Source: Allobosea sp. 47.2.35 (GTDB lineage: Bacteria; Pseudomonadota; Alphaproteobacteria; Rhizobiales; Beijerinckiaceae). From it: a DNA stretch of 64,000 bases. Made by a program: the position numbers and the translations under genes. Location of the stretch: positions 119,065-183,064 of the forward strand of contig NZ_JANLGI010000010.1 of assembly GCF_024655635.1 (NCBI RefSeq), read 5' to 3'. The first letter of the stretch is position 1; every line of letters starts with the position of its first letter. Below, one piece after another: positions 53,470 through 62,007 of this stretch. The notes beneath the pieces are model-generated. The model ran no database searches. It was not told where the DNA came from and saw only the letters and a list, made by a program, of their open reading frames with translations.

Positions 53470-54417
53470 TCAGAGCGGGGAGATGATCGTGACGAAGGAG
53501 GAGACCTGGCGGACGCGCGCGCCTGCCGGATGAACGACCGCTTCGAGCGCGCGGACGGGGTCGCTGAGGTCGAACAGGCCGCTGACACGCTGCGAGCCGA
53601 TGAAGGGATCGGCCATGACGATGCGCCCCGGTATCCAGCGCCCGATCCGCGCGACGAGCGTCGAGACGGCCTCCTTCTCGGCGATGATCAGCCGGTCGCG
53701 CCAGGTGGCGACCTGCCCGGCCTCCAGCCGGCCGCGCTCCAGCCGGTTCGAGGACGCATCGAAGCTCATCCAGTCCCCGGCCTCCAGCCTCAGGTCGGCC
53801 GGCAGCGCAAGGCCGGCAGCGGCCGCCTGCACCGTGCCCCGATCGACGGCGACCTGAGCGAGGCCGGCCTCGTAGGAGACGTCATAAGCGGTGCCCAGCG
53901 CCGTCGCCTCGAGATCGCCTGCCGTCACCATGAAGGGCCGCGACGTTTCACGCGCCACCTCGAAGAAGCACATGCCCGTCAGCACCTCGACCTTGCGGCG
54001 GGCTTCACCATAATCGACGGCGATCGCGCTGTCGGGGCCGAGCGTCGCCTTCGTGCCGTCGCCGAGCGTGAGCTGCCGCGTCTCGCCCTTGCCGGTGGCA
54101 TGGTCGGCGCGGTTCCGCAGCAGGATCTCCGGCAGCAGCGCATAGCTGGCGCCGAGAGCGCCGAGGCCGAGCACGCCGCCGAGCAGGAGGGCCCGGCGGC
54201 TCGGCCCGGCTCCTTCGCCATGCTCGGCGAGCACCTTGCCGGCAGCGCCATGCAGCCTTGCGACGCGCGCCCAGGCGCGCTCATGCGCCGGGCTGCGCGC
54301 CCGCCACGAGCGCATCATCTCGCTCGCCACCGGATTGGCGGGGTCGTTCTGCAGGCGGATCACGAGGTCGATCGCCTCGTCGGTCAGCCTGTCCTGGTCC
54401 TGTTCCGTTTCGCGCAT
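53470..54417 (-). CDS. FecR-family anti-sigma/signal-transducing protein
   Basis: A 315-residue protein. The cytoplasmic anti-sigma part holds DEAIDLVIRLQNDPANPVAS and RSPAHERAWARVARL (DUF4880). One TM lies near residues 76-96 (ALLLGGVLGLGALGASYALL). The periplasmic FecR domain has RQLTLGDGTKATLGPDSAIA, GMCFFEVARETSRPF and VTAGDLEATALGTAYDV. It transmits the receptor's STN signal to the ECF sigma factor encoded 97 bases upstream. Confidence 0.93.
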   Translation of the reverse strand: MRETEQDQDRLTDEAIDLVIRLQNDPANPVASEMMRSWRARSPAHERAWARVARLHGAAGKVLAEHGEGAGPSRRALLLGGVLGLGALGASYALLPEILLRNRADHATGKGETRQLTLGDGTKATLGPDSAIAVDYGEARRKVEVLTGMCFFEVARETSRPFMVTAGDLEATALGTAYDVSYEAGLAQVAVDRGTVQAAAAGLALPADLRLEAGDWMSFDASSNRLERGRLEAGQVATWRDRLIIAEKEAVSTLVARIGRWIPGRIVMADPFIGSQRVSGLFDLSDPVRALEAVVHPAGARVRQVSSFVTIISPL

Positions 54418-54514
54418 CCGTCATCCTTCGGCAGGCGGCAGCCGAAGGTCGGCGACACCTGCTTATCGTCTATAACAAACGAGCAGCGGAAAAATTCGCC
54501 TGGCGCGCGTAAGT

Positions 54515-55018
54515 TCAGAAATCGTCGACCCGCGCGAGCAGATGGCGATAGGCCTCGTGGATCAGCCCCCAGGCCCGGGCATTCGACAGGCCGAGTTCCC
54601 GGGCGACCTCCGCGATCGTGCAATCGCCGATCCGGTGCATCTCGAAGGCCAGGCGGGTGCGCTCGGGCAGTTCCGCGAGCGCCTGCTGGGTCTGCGCGAG
54701 GCACTGGCGGGAATAGACGATTCGCTCGGGCGACGGCGCAGGGTCGGCGATCTGCGCGGCATCCTCGGCCGGCAGGTCTGTGAAGGATACGATCGCGTCG
54801 CGCCGATGATGGTTGATGCTGAGATTGCGCGAGACCTGATAGAGATAAGCTCGGGGATTGTGGTTGAGCCCAGCTTCGGGCGGAGGCGCGGCAAGCACCC
54901 GGACGAAAGTGTCCTGGGTCAAATCCTCGGCGGTCTGGGGACTGTGACCGCGTCTGCGCAGGAAGCGGTTGATGTCGCGGGCGTAGCGGACGAACAGGTG
55001 CTGCAGGTCCCAGCTCAT
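54515..55018 (-). CDS. ECF sigma factor, FecI-like
   Basis: A 167-residue extracytoplasmic-function sigma factor. Region 2 reads SPQTAEDLTQDTFVRVLAAP and YLYQVSRNLSINHHRR; region 4 reads LAELPERTRLAFEMHRIGDC and TIAEVARELGLSNARAWGLI. ATG 55018 with GGGGG just upstream gives a normal N-terminus (MSWDLQHLFVRYARDINRFL); the frame extends to 55090. First gene of the fecI-fecR-receptor-fhuDB-SIP cluster. A Fur-box-like element lies about 210 bases upstream. Confidence 0.94.
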   Translation of the reverse strand: MSWDLQHLFVRYARDINRFLRRRGHSPQTAEDLTQDTFVRVLAAPPPEAGLNHNPRAYLYQVSRNLSINHHRRDAIVSFTDLPAEDAAQIADPAPSPERIVYSRQCLAQTQQALAELPERTRLAFEMHRIGDCTIAEVARELGLSNARAWGLIHEAYRHLLARVDDF

Positions 55019-55446
55019 CGCGCCCCCACCACGCCAGCGGCGCGCAAAATCGGGCGGCCGGACAGCTTCTCCCGATGCGCTCGGTCCCAATCCAGGGAGT
55101 CTTCAAGGGATGGACTGGCGTGAGGCATGGGCCAGGGCGACCAAGTGGCTGTGGACGGCTTCAGATCACGCAGGCAATCTTCGGCATCATGGTCACCGTG
55201 AATAGATGACCGGATATTTCCTTGCAATGACAATGATTTAGAACGATTTCAGACTAGGGTTTTGACATCGGGTGTTTCGAAAGGTGTTCATGACCTCCAC
55301 GTGACGGCAGGCGCCCCCGGTGCCGAGGCAGGGTATGACAGCCCCCGCGGCAAGCAAAGCTCAACCCCGCTCAGCTGGACTGAAACGGTTCGAGTTTCGG
55401 CAAGATCCAGTGTTGCCTGGGCCTTGATGTCTAACTCTGGCGCTTC
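55019..55446. promoter_or_regulatory. Upstream region of the iron operon with Fur-box-like element
   Basis: No gene is seen between the sigma-factor start and the lysR remnant. At 55223-55242 the sequence TGCAATGACAATGATTTAGA carries AATGA-C-AAT-G-ATT, matching the core of the Fur consensus (AATGATAATCATT) with two differences. The following TTTAGAA (55238-55244) resembles half of an Irr box. Iron control is expected biologically; the site is tentative. Confidence 0.4.
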
Positions 55447-55855
55447 TCAGCTGTTGTCGACTTGGAGCGCAAATCGATTCCTCACCTCCGCCAACACAGT
55501 CAGGAAGTCGCGAACGAGCTGAGGCCGCGGGCGCCCTGGCGGAAAGGCGAGATGCTTGCGGAAATGCAGGGCTGGCTCGAAGCGCAATACTTTGAAGCCT
55601 GAGCGGTCGAGCGCCGGGATTGCAGCGGGATTGACCAGGCCGATCCCTGCCGCTGCCGAGGCCAAAGCACATACGGTTGCAGAATACTCGACGTCCACGA
55701 CGACGCGGGGCCTCACCCCACCGACGGCGAAGGCGGCATGGAGATCGCGGGACAGGCGCTCGTCGAAATCAAGCCGCAGGAACGGCTGGTCGTGCAGATC
55801 CTCCGGTCGGATCACAGCCCGCGCCGCGAGAGGGTGATCGCGTGGGATGGGAGCG
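55447..55855 (-). pseudogene. LysR-family regulator remnant (C-terminal substrate-binding part only)
   Basis: The minus strand encodes RDHPLAARAVIRPEDLHDQP, FLRLDFDERLSRDLHAAFAV, ASAAAGIGLVNPAAI and FPPGRPRPQLVRDFL, the second half of a LysR effector domain. The HTH and first subdomain are absent. The similarity stops near 55855, where sequence on the plus strand turns into mgtC. Because nothing upstream supplies an N-terminus, this is a truncated gene. Confidence 0.75.
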
Positions 55856-56204
55856 GACTAACAAGCAGCGAGCAGCGGGGGGGCGCACGTTCGGTCTGGT
55901 GGGGCTCGGCACGGCCGCAGCAGCTACAATATTTTGCGGAGCCGACGAGGGCGATGCGGCAAGCCGCGTGGTACAGGGCTTGTTGACCGGCATCGGCTTT
56001 CTGGGCGCGGGAGTCATCGTCCTGAAACGAGGAGAAACAACCCCACAGGGTTTGACGACGGCTGCCGCGATCTGGGTGACTGCGGCTCTCGGTTGCGCCG
56101 CTGGCCTGGGAGACTTCGCAATCGTGCTGACTGCGACTTTGCTCACCATCGTTCTGCTGATCGTCAACCACTCCGTCGAGAGATTAGCAGGACGCGATAG
56201 CTAA
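55842..56204 (+). pseudogene. MgtC/SapB-family protein, 5'-truncated
   Basis: From GTG 55842 the frame encodes 120 residues: GWERTNKQRAAGGRTFGLVG, then GLLTGIGFLGAGVIVLKRGE, TTAAAIWVTAALGCAAGLGD and a final hydrophobic helix. This is the MgtC membrane domain, but the first one or two helices are missing. AGAGGGTG precedes the GTG, so a short product could still be made. The 5' end abuts the truncated 5' end of the lysR remnant on the other strand. Confidence 0.7.
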
Positions 56205-56275
56205 CGGGCTACAGGCACAGCGAACGGAACACTCATCAGCCGTTCCTGTTTCACTCCTATTCGGAGGACATGCTC

Positions 56276-56455
56276 ATGGCAAAGCAACCTGAAGCCTTGG
56301 CTACTTTCGCAGCAAGCGCCCGCAACGACGGAAAGAAGCCTCGCGAGATCGGCCTTCACGCAACGCACGAAACCAAACCGCTTCACACCGACACCAAACA
56401 GAAAGCGGATGCGGCGACAAGGGCCCTGCGAGAGGGTGTGCTCCACAAAAACTAA
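56276..56455 (+). CDS. Hypothetical small basic protein, 59 residues
   Basis: ATG 56276 is preceded by GGAGGA with seven-base spacing. Sequence MAKQPEALATFAASARNDGK ... HATHETKPLHTDTKQKADA is hydrophilic, Lys/Ala-rich and probably disordered. No family recognised. Confidence 0.55.
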   Translation: MAKQPEALATFAASARNDGKKPREIGLHATHETKPLHTDTKQKADAATRALREGVLHKN

Positions 56456-56606
56456 GGAGCAGACGAAGCTATTGACGCCCTGCCAGATCGAACTCGAGAT
56501 ACCAAGCAGCAACCCTGAAGCCAGTACGAACATCGCTCTGTGTCAGGGTTTGCGCTGATCTCCGGTTGTAGATGACGCTCGCCTCAGGGTCGGATAGAAA
56601 CAAGGT

Positions 56607-57740
56607 ATGCTATCCCGGCAAGCCCATGCATTGATCGGACTGACCACGCTGGTTGTCGTAGCTGCGCTTTTCGGGCTCGCTTACTGGTTCAGCAGAGGAC
56701 AGACCGATACAATCGACGTACGGCTGACCTTCAACGGCAAGGTCTCGGGCTTGGGGCGAGGCTCCAGCGTCCTCTTCAACGGCCTGAGGGTGGGAGAGGT
56801 CACTGACATCGAGATCGAGCCCAGTGATCCGCGGCAGATCTATGCCATCCTGAAGATCACCCGATCCGCGCCATTGCGGGCCGATACCACTGCCCGCCTG
56901 GAGGGCCAGGGCTTGGCCGGCATCGTCGCGGTGCAGCTTCGTGGTGGCAGCCCTGACGCCGCGCGGCTGACCGCGGCTCCAGGAAAGATGCAGCCGACAA
57001 TCGTGGTCGAAGACTCCGCGAGCATTTTCGAGAAGGTCGGATCGACTGCAAAGAGCATCAACGAGTCCCTTGTCGCGATCGAGGGAGCAATCCAGGCCAA
57101 CGCTGGGCCGATAACCGAGAAGATCAAGGAGGTGGAGCGCTTCTCGGCTTCGTTGAACGATAGCTCGTCCTCCGTTGAGAAACTGATGAAGGGCGTTGCG
57201 ACTGTTGCAGAGTTAGTCACCCCGCTGCCGCAGAAACTGAAAGCCTTCGGCGACGAGTACCTGGATACCCTGCGCACGGTCGACAAGAACTGGATCGTCT
57301 CGATAATCGCCGATTTCGATCAGCTGACCAACACTCTAGCCGATGTAGCGCCCGACGTAAGAAGCGCCATCAAGACAGCCGCTTCGGTGAGCGAGAAGCT
57401 CAACAGAGCCAGTGACGACATCGATGGCGTCTTGAAGGGAGCCGAAGCTTTCCTGAATGCCGCCGTTGATACCAATGGGCGGAGCGCGTTTACAGAGGTT
57501 GCTGAAACCGCGAGATCCTTGAGTGCACTTGCAAGCAGTCTCGATCGCAGCTCAGCCGCGGCCACTGTTGAGGTTATCCGGCTGACAGGAGCTGGGTTGA
57601 AAAGCGTCGAAAGCTTTACATCGAATGGGCAGGGTAGTCTCTCTGGGTTTATCCGGACCCTTGAAAGCGTGAACCGCGATCCTCAGAGTCTGCTCTTCGG
57701 CAGCAAGAACCGCATCCCCGAATATCGCGGTTCGCGCTAG
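56607..57740 (+). CDS. MCE/MlaD-domain protein
   Basis: A 377-residue protein. A single N-terminal TM is at residues 8-29 (LIGLTTLVVVAALFGLAYWF). The MCE domain follows at about 37-115: RLTFNGKVSGLGRGSSVLFN, GLRVGEVTDIEI, ARLEGQGLAGIVAVQL. A long helical C-terminal region with Ser/Asn-rich repeats ends in RDPQSLLFGSKNRIPEYRGS, the usual end of MlaD-like proteins. The family moves lipids across the periplasm with an ABC permease and ATPase; neither partner is adjacent, so it must work with subunits encoded elsewhere or alone. Confidence 0.9.
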   Translation: MLSRQAHALIGLTTLVVVAALFGLAYWFSRGQTDTIDVRLTFNGKVSGLGRGSSVLFNGLRVGEVTDIEIEPSDPRQIYAILKITRSAPLRADTTARLEGQGLAGIVAVQLRGGSPDAARLTAAPGKMQPTIVVEDSASIFEKVGSTAKSINESLVAIEGAIQANAGPITEKIKEVERFSASLNDSSSSVEKLMKGVATVAELVTPLPQKLKAFGDEYLDTLRTVDKNWIVSIIADFDQLTNTLADVAPDVRSAIKTAASVSEKLNRASDDIDGVLKGAEAFLNAAVDTNGRSAFTEVAETARSLSALASSLDRSSAAATVEVIRLTGAGLKSVESFTSNGQGSLSGFIRTLESVNRDPQSLLFGSKNRIPEYRGSR

Positions 57741-57816
57741 CTGGCGATATTCCAGTTCATCCGTGTGGATGGGCGGATTGCGCCGCGCGAGAGGGCTCTG
57801 TTCGCTGCGCCGTCCC

Positions 57817-58083
57817 CTATGCGCATGCACTCGTCCCCAAGCCTGAAGCTTCCGCGTCAGTCCCGTCGAGGCGCAGGCGCGCGGCATAGATGGGAACACC
57901 GGCTTCGTCCCGAACCACGACGCGAAGGTCAATATGATCTGAGGTCGATAGCTTCTCGCCGATCATGACCGCCAGGATCGTCTTTGCAGCCTGCTTTGCT
58001 GCTTCGGGGTCAGGAAAATCTACCCCCTCGTCATCCGTATCAGGAGCAAAACCGTCGTCGGTATCAAAGTAAAACCGTGCCAT
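57817..58083 (-). CDS. DUF6894-family small protein
   Basis: An 88-residue protein: MARFYFDTDDGFAPDTDDEG, VDFPDPEAAKQAAKTIL, RVVVRDEAGVPIYAARLRLD. The N-terminal [RY]FF-T-DG...DDEG...DP-AA pattern is that of DUF6894, a family abundant in Hyphomicrobiales with no known function. It follows a Crp-type gene on the same strand (54 bases). A paralogous pair in the opposite orientation lies at 59303-60340. Confidence 0.8.
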   Translation of the reverse strand: MARFYFDTDDGFAPDTDDEGVDFPDPEAAKQAAKTILAVMIGEKLSTSDHIDLRVVVRDEAGVPIYAARLRLDGTDAEASGLGTSACA

Positions 58084-58137
58084 CTCAGCAGAATGCCGCT
58101 CGCCCGCTCAAGTTCCTTGGAGAGCCTGAAATCTACA

Positions 58138-58872
58138 TCACTCGTCGTATTGCTTCAAATGCAGATAGTTCGGATCGAAATCAGCGCGCTGGCACAGACC
58201 TTCCCAATCCAGAATACGGATCAGATTCGCGCGGACTTCTACCAGCCGTTCCCGTTTGAGCTCTCGCAATTTCTTGTTGGTGTGAACGGTCGATAACCCC
58301 AGCACATCGCCCATTTCAGGCTGGTTTAACGGCAAGCCGCATGTCACCCCATCCGACAGCCCGATAGCCTTCATTCGCGTCACGTATTCACAGAGGAAAT
58401 GTGCGATACGGGCTGGAGCGCTCCTCTTCCCGAGACTAACTGTCCAGCCTCTGAGAATGGATGCCTCGACCAAGACTTCCAGCCAGAATGCTTTTGAAAT
58501 CGCATAGGATTGCTGGAGCGTATGCTTGATAGCAACATGAGGGATGAAGCCTACCAGTGCTGGCGATAGCGTCCCGACTGTGTGGTCCATCATATCGATA
58601 TGGATCGACTGAAGATCAGGGATATCGCCTGGCATATGCAGCGAGAGAATTTGCCTTCCGCCGTCTCGAACGACCTTGTAGCGGCACAGCAAGCCTTCGA
58701 GAACGATGCAACACTGATTGTTATGGCGGCCTTCAAGAATGATGTCTCGACGCGCTTCGTAGCGCCTTATCGAGATAGGCAGGCTAAGGAGAATTTTGGT
58801 GTCATCTGCGGAAAGCCTTGATCGCGTTTCCAACTTCCTGACCAACGCATCGAGTTGCGACAAGGGCCGCAT
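58138..58872 (-). CDS. Crp/Fnr-family transcriptional regulator (copy 1)
   Basis: A 244-residue regulator from ATG 58872; the open frame extends to 58989 but only this part matches its paralogue. Cyclic-nucleotide-binding-like domain: EARRDIILEGRHNNQCCIVL, GRQILSLHMPGDIPDLQSIH. C-terminal winged helix: LNQPEMGDVLGLSTVHTNKK with LRELKRERLVEV. It lacks the Fnr cysteine cluster. Closely related to the protein at 59303-60052, with almost identical recognition helices, so both may bind the same sites. Upstream lies a 430-base region shared with the other copy. Confidence 0.9.
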   Translation of the reverse strand: MRPLSQLDALVRKLETRSRLSADDTKILLSLPISIRRYEARRDIILEGRHNNQCCIVLEGLLCRYKVVRDGGRQILSLHMPGDIPDLQSIHIDMMDHTVGTLSPALVGFIPHVAIKHTLQQSYAISKAFWLEVLVEASILRGWTVSLGKRSAPARIAHFLCEYVTRMKAIGLSDGVTCGLPLNQPEMGDVLGLSTVHTNKKLRELKRERLVEVRANLIRILDWEGLCQRADFDPNYLHLKQYDE

Positions 58873-59302
58873 CAATGCACATCCAATGTCATCGTGTCGG
58901 CGTTCGACAGCGGCACAGAAGGACAGAGGTTCAGCAAAGCGATCGAAGGCGTAGTCATTACGCCTTCGTAGTCGGCTCAACCTCGGCAAGAGATGTCATT
59001 TGACAGAGCGAACTGGCAAGTTCGCCGAATTTTAGTGCCAGAGGAGTTCACGCTGCGCCCTTGGCCCCTGAGCCCCCAATGTCAGGGAAATGGCACGGAG
59101 CGCACCGAGGACTTTTGCGCGAACAGTCTCCCGGCTGAACAACGAACGGTGTCGGGCCTGCCTCGACCATGGTCCTTATGGGTCGCGGTGTGGGGATGGC
59201 ACCGAAGGGCATAGGGTTGCGTTACACGAGGCACGCATTTGAAATGCGCATGGAACTGAGTGGTGCGTCCTAGGGTGGCGCCACATGAATGGCGGGGAGC
59301 GA
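58873..59302. promoter_or_regulatory. Divergent regulatory region between two Crp-type genes
   Basis: No gene is seen here. It holds two palindromes: GCGAACT-GGCA-AGTTCGC at 59008-59025 and CGCATTT-G-AAATGCG at 59234-59248, the latter 54 bases before the plus-strand crp start. Neither matches the E. coli CRP or FNR consensus; they are candidate operators. Confidence 0.5.
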
Positions 59303-60052
59303 ATGGATAAGCAGCTTTATCTTGAGCGCCTCGTTCTCAAGCTCGAAACCCATGTCCCTTTGCCCTCGACTGAGCGGGAGAAGTTGCTTGACCTGCCGCT
59401 CACCCTGAAGCGCTTCGAAGCCGGCCAGGACATCGTTCGCGAGGGCGAACTCACCAAACAATGCTGTCTGGTGGCCGAAGGGCTGGTGTGCCGCTACAAG
59501 ATCGTCGGCGACGGCGCGCGGCAAATCCTGTCGCTTCATCTTCCCGGCGACATTCCAGATATCCACTCGCTGCTCATCGAGCGCATGGATCATTGCTTGG
59601 GAGCGCTGACGCCCGCCGTCGTCGGCCTGATCGCACACGATGCCGTCCGAGCGCTCACGCGAGCGTCCTATCGCATATCTGAGGCATTCTGGCGCGAAAC
59701 GCTCATCGAAGCCTCGATATACCGCGAATGGATGGTGGGTATCGGGCGTCGTTCGGCACCGAGCCGCATCGCTCATCTGTTTTGCGAGTTCATCACCAAA
59801 ATGACCGCGATCGGTTTGTCGGACGGCGTGACCTGCAATCTGCCTTTGACGCAGCCGGAGATTGCCGATGCCCTTGGCCTATCCACGGTCCACATGAACA
59901 AGAAGCTGAGAGAAATCCGCGAGGCCAAGCTCATTCGGCTGCGTGCCAACCGACTCACGGTTCTGGATTGGAAAGGGCTCTGCAAGCTGGCGGATTTTGA
60001 TCCCGACTATCTGCATCTCCAGCCCGGCGTCGCGAAAATCGAAGGCGCTTGA
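59303..60052 (+). CDS. Crp/Fnr-family transcriptional regulator (copy 2)
   Basis: A 249-residue regulator. ATG 59303 follows GGGGAG; ATG 59285 in frame would add six residues. Sensor domain: FEAGQDIVREGELTKQCCLV, GARQILSLHLPGDIPDIHSL. Winged helix: LTQPEIADALGLSTVHMNKK, LREIREAKLIRL. Ends WKGLCKLADFDPDYLHL, matching the corresponding end WEGLCQRADFDPNYLHL of copy 1. Followed by a DUF6894 gene after 33 bases. A duplicated module inverted relative to copy 1. Confidence 0.92.
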   Translation: MDKQLYLERLVLKLETHVPLPSTEREKLLDLPLTLKRFEAGQDIVREGELTKQCCLVAEGLVCRYKIVGDGARQILSLHLPGDIPDIHSLLIERMDHCLGALTPAVVGLIAHDAVRALTRASYRISEAFWRETLIEASIYREWMVGIGRRSAPSRIAHLFCEFITKMTAIGLSDGVTCNLPLTQPEIADALGLSTVHMNKKLREIREAKLIRLRANRLTVLDWKGLCKLADFDPDYLHLQPGVAKIEGA

Positions 60053-60085
60053 GGAACAGCTCGACGCTGGCTGCATTAGGCAGAC

Positions 60086-60340
60086 ATGCCCAGCTACTTC
60101 TTCCATACCCGCGACGGAGAGAAGCTCGAAATCGACGAGGAGGGCACGGATTTGCCCGACGACCAAAGCGCTCGAAATGCCGCCAAGGAATTGCTGACTG
60201 CATTGAATCGCGAAAAGCTGCCCAATGGCGACCACATGTCGCTTTCGGTCACTGTGAAAAACGCTGAAGGCGCAGAGATTTACATCGCCAGCTTGCGCCT
60301 GGACGGCCTGCCGCCATCGACACGAGCCGGGAAAAGTTGA
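60086..60340 (+). CDS. DUF6894-family small protein
   Basis: An 84-residue protein: MPSYFFHTRDGEKLEIDEEG, TDLPDDQSARNAAKELLTAL, SVTVKNAEGAEIYIASLRLD. It is the paralogue of the protein at 57817-58083, with the same layout (first strand, acidic DDEG-type turn, helix, then two strands ending in LRLDG). Co-oriented with and right behind a Crp-type gene, as is its counterpart. Confidence 0.82.
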   Translation: MPSYFFHTRDGEKLEIDEEGTDLPDDQSARNAAKELLTALNREKLPNGDHMSLSVTVKNAEGAEIYIASLRLDGLPPSTRAGKS

Positions 60341-60510
60341 AGGTCAGCCGCTACATGCGGCTTCCAAAAAGCCGATGCGAGCTCGGGACATTCCGCGGAT
60401 CAGGTTTTCGCGCGCGCCGCACATGGATGCATTCGTTGCAATGTCATTTGCTGTTGCTCTGGAAGCTTTGATCGGCGCAAAGAGAGAACCCTCACCGCCA
60501 GGTTCTCCGC

Positions 60511-62007
60511 ATGCCTATCTCTCAGGCGTTCTTTCAACGCTCGAACGCCCTACTTCTGGCCATCGGTATCGCCGTATTGGTCATCATCGTCGCCACATCT
60601 CTCTGGCTGACAACCGCGAGCGAGCGCTATTTCGGCGAAGTGACAGCAGCCCGCGCCGTGCGAAGCGCAACCGCTGACTTGCTGTCTCTCGTACAGGACG
60701 CCGAGACGGGCCAGCGCGGCTACCTGCTGACACGGGACGAAAGCTATCTTGCTCCCTACAGCGCGGCGGCCTCCCGGGTTCCAGACCAACGCCTTCGGCT
60801 CGAACATGCCGCAGCGAGGCTGCCCGAGGTCACGCCAATCCTGCAGCGGGTCAATAGCGAACTCGAGCAGAAGATGGGTGAGCTCGCGGCGACCGTCGAA
60901 GCAACGCGCAGGGGCGATATCGAGACCGCGCTGAACCTTGTCCGTAGCGGGACTGGTAAGCGCCTCATGGACGAATTGCGCACCGATCTGAGCGCTATTC
61001 TCGCGGTCTCGGAGAAAGAACTGCGGGAGGCGATCGACGCCCAGGTCACGGCCTCGACGAGGTTGCGCTGGACCACGATCATCGGCGCGATCCTGATCCT
61101 CGCCATGGCCGGCGCGGCGAGCTGGACGATCATCAGCTATACGCGCGAACTGGTCGCGGCGCGGCGCGAGGTCGAAACGCTCAATGTCGGGCTTGAAGAA
61201 CGCGTGCGTGAGCGCACGGATGCGCTCGTCAAGGCGAATGAGGAGGTCCAGCGTTTCGCCTATATCGTGACGCATGATCTGCGTGCGCCGTTGGTGAACA
61301 TCATGGGATTCACCAGCGAGTTGGAAGCGATGTTCAAGCCGATCGAGGCCTATGTCGGCGCCGGCGCGGCTGCTACACCGGAGCAGAAGGCGGCGGCCGA
61401 AGAGGCGCTGCGCGTCGATGTCGCCGAAGCAATCGGCTTCATCCGCTCGTCGACGCGCAAGATGGATGGGCTCATCAACGCCATCCTCAAGATTTCCCGC
61501 GAGGGCCGACGCGAATTGCGTGCCGAGAGCGTCGATCTGACCGCGCTGATCGAGACGGCTGCAGCGGCCGTCCACCATCAGGCCAGCGCGGAGGAAGGCG
61601 GTGGGATCGAGATCGACGCGCAGGTTCCTCGCATCACGAGCGATCGCCTCTCGCTCGATCAGGTCATGGGCAACCTCCTCGACAATGCGATCAAGTACCG
61701 CGCGACCGCGCGTCCGATCCGGATCGCTGTCCGCACACGCCGGGAGCGCCGTGGCTGGGTGAAGATTGAGATCGAGGACAATGGCCGCGGCATCGCGGCG
61801 ACGGATCACGAGCGCATTTTCGAATTGTTCCGGCGCTCCGGCACGCAGAACACGGCGGGCGAAGGCATCGGCCTCGCCCATGTCCGCACGATGGTGCGCA
61901 ATCTCGGCGGCGACATCGCCGTGCGCTCAGAACTTGGAAAGGGCACGACCTTTACCGTGACCTTGCCCCCCGACCTCACGGCCTACAGACGGAGTGCCGA
62001 AGCGTGA
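60511..62007 (+). CDS. CHASE3-domain sensor histidine kinase
   Basis: A 498-residue membrane kinase. TM1 is near residues 12-34 (ALLLAIGIAVLVIIVATSLW). The periplasmic CHASE3 domain (about 37-180) includes LLSLVQDAETGQRGYLLTRD. TM2 is near residues 188-210 (TTIIGAILILAMAGAASWTI). A coiled linker (LEERVRERTDALVKANEEVQ) leads to HisKA RFAYIVTHDLRAPLVNIMGF with phospho-acceptor His255. HATPase: VMGNLLDNAIKYRA, IEDNGRGIAATDHERIFELF, GEGIGLAHVRTMV. It overlaps the CheY-like gene by four bases, forming one signalling operon. Confidence 0.93.
   Translation: MPISQAFFQRSNALLLAIGIAVLVIIVATSLWLTTASERYFGEVTAARAVRSATADLLSLVQDAETGQRGYLLTRDESYLAPYSAAASRVPDQRLRLEHAAARLPEVTPILQRVNSELEQKMGELAATVEATRRGDIETALNLVRSGTGKRLMDELRTDLSAILAVSEKELREAIDAQVTASTRLRWTTIIGAILILAMAGAASWTIISYTRELVAARREVETLNVGLEERVRERTDALVKANEEVQRFAYIVTHDLRAPLVNIMGFTSELEAMFKPIEAYVGAGAAATPEQKAAAEEALRVDVAEAIGFIRSSTRKMDGLINAILKISREGRRELRAESVDLTALIETAAAAVHHQASAEEGGGIEIDAQVPRITSDRLSLDQVMGNLLDNAIKYRATARPIRIAVRTRRERRGWVKIEIEDNGRGIAATDHERIFELFRRSGTQNTAGEGIGLAHVRTMVRNLGGDIAVRSELGKGTTFTVTLPPDLTAYRRSAEA

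Noticed and set aside
59270..59776. Minus-strand frame of 168 codons within the second Crp gene
   Set aside because: Antisense shadow of a well-supported Crp-type regulator.
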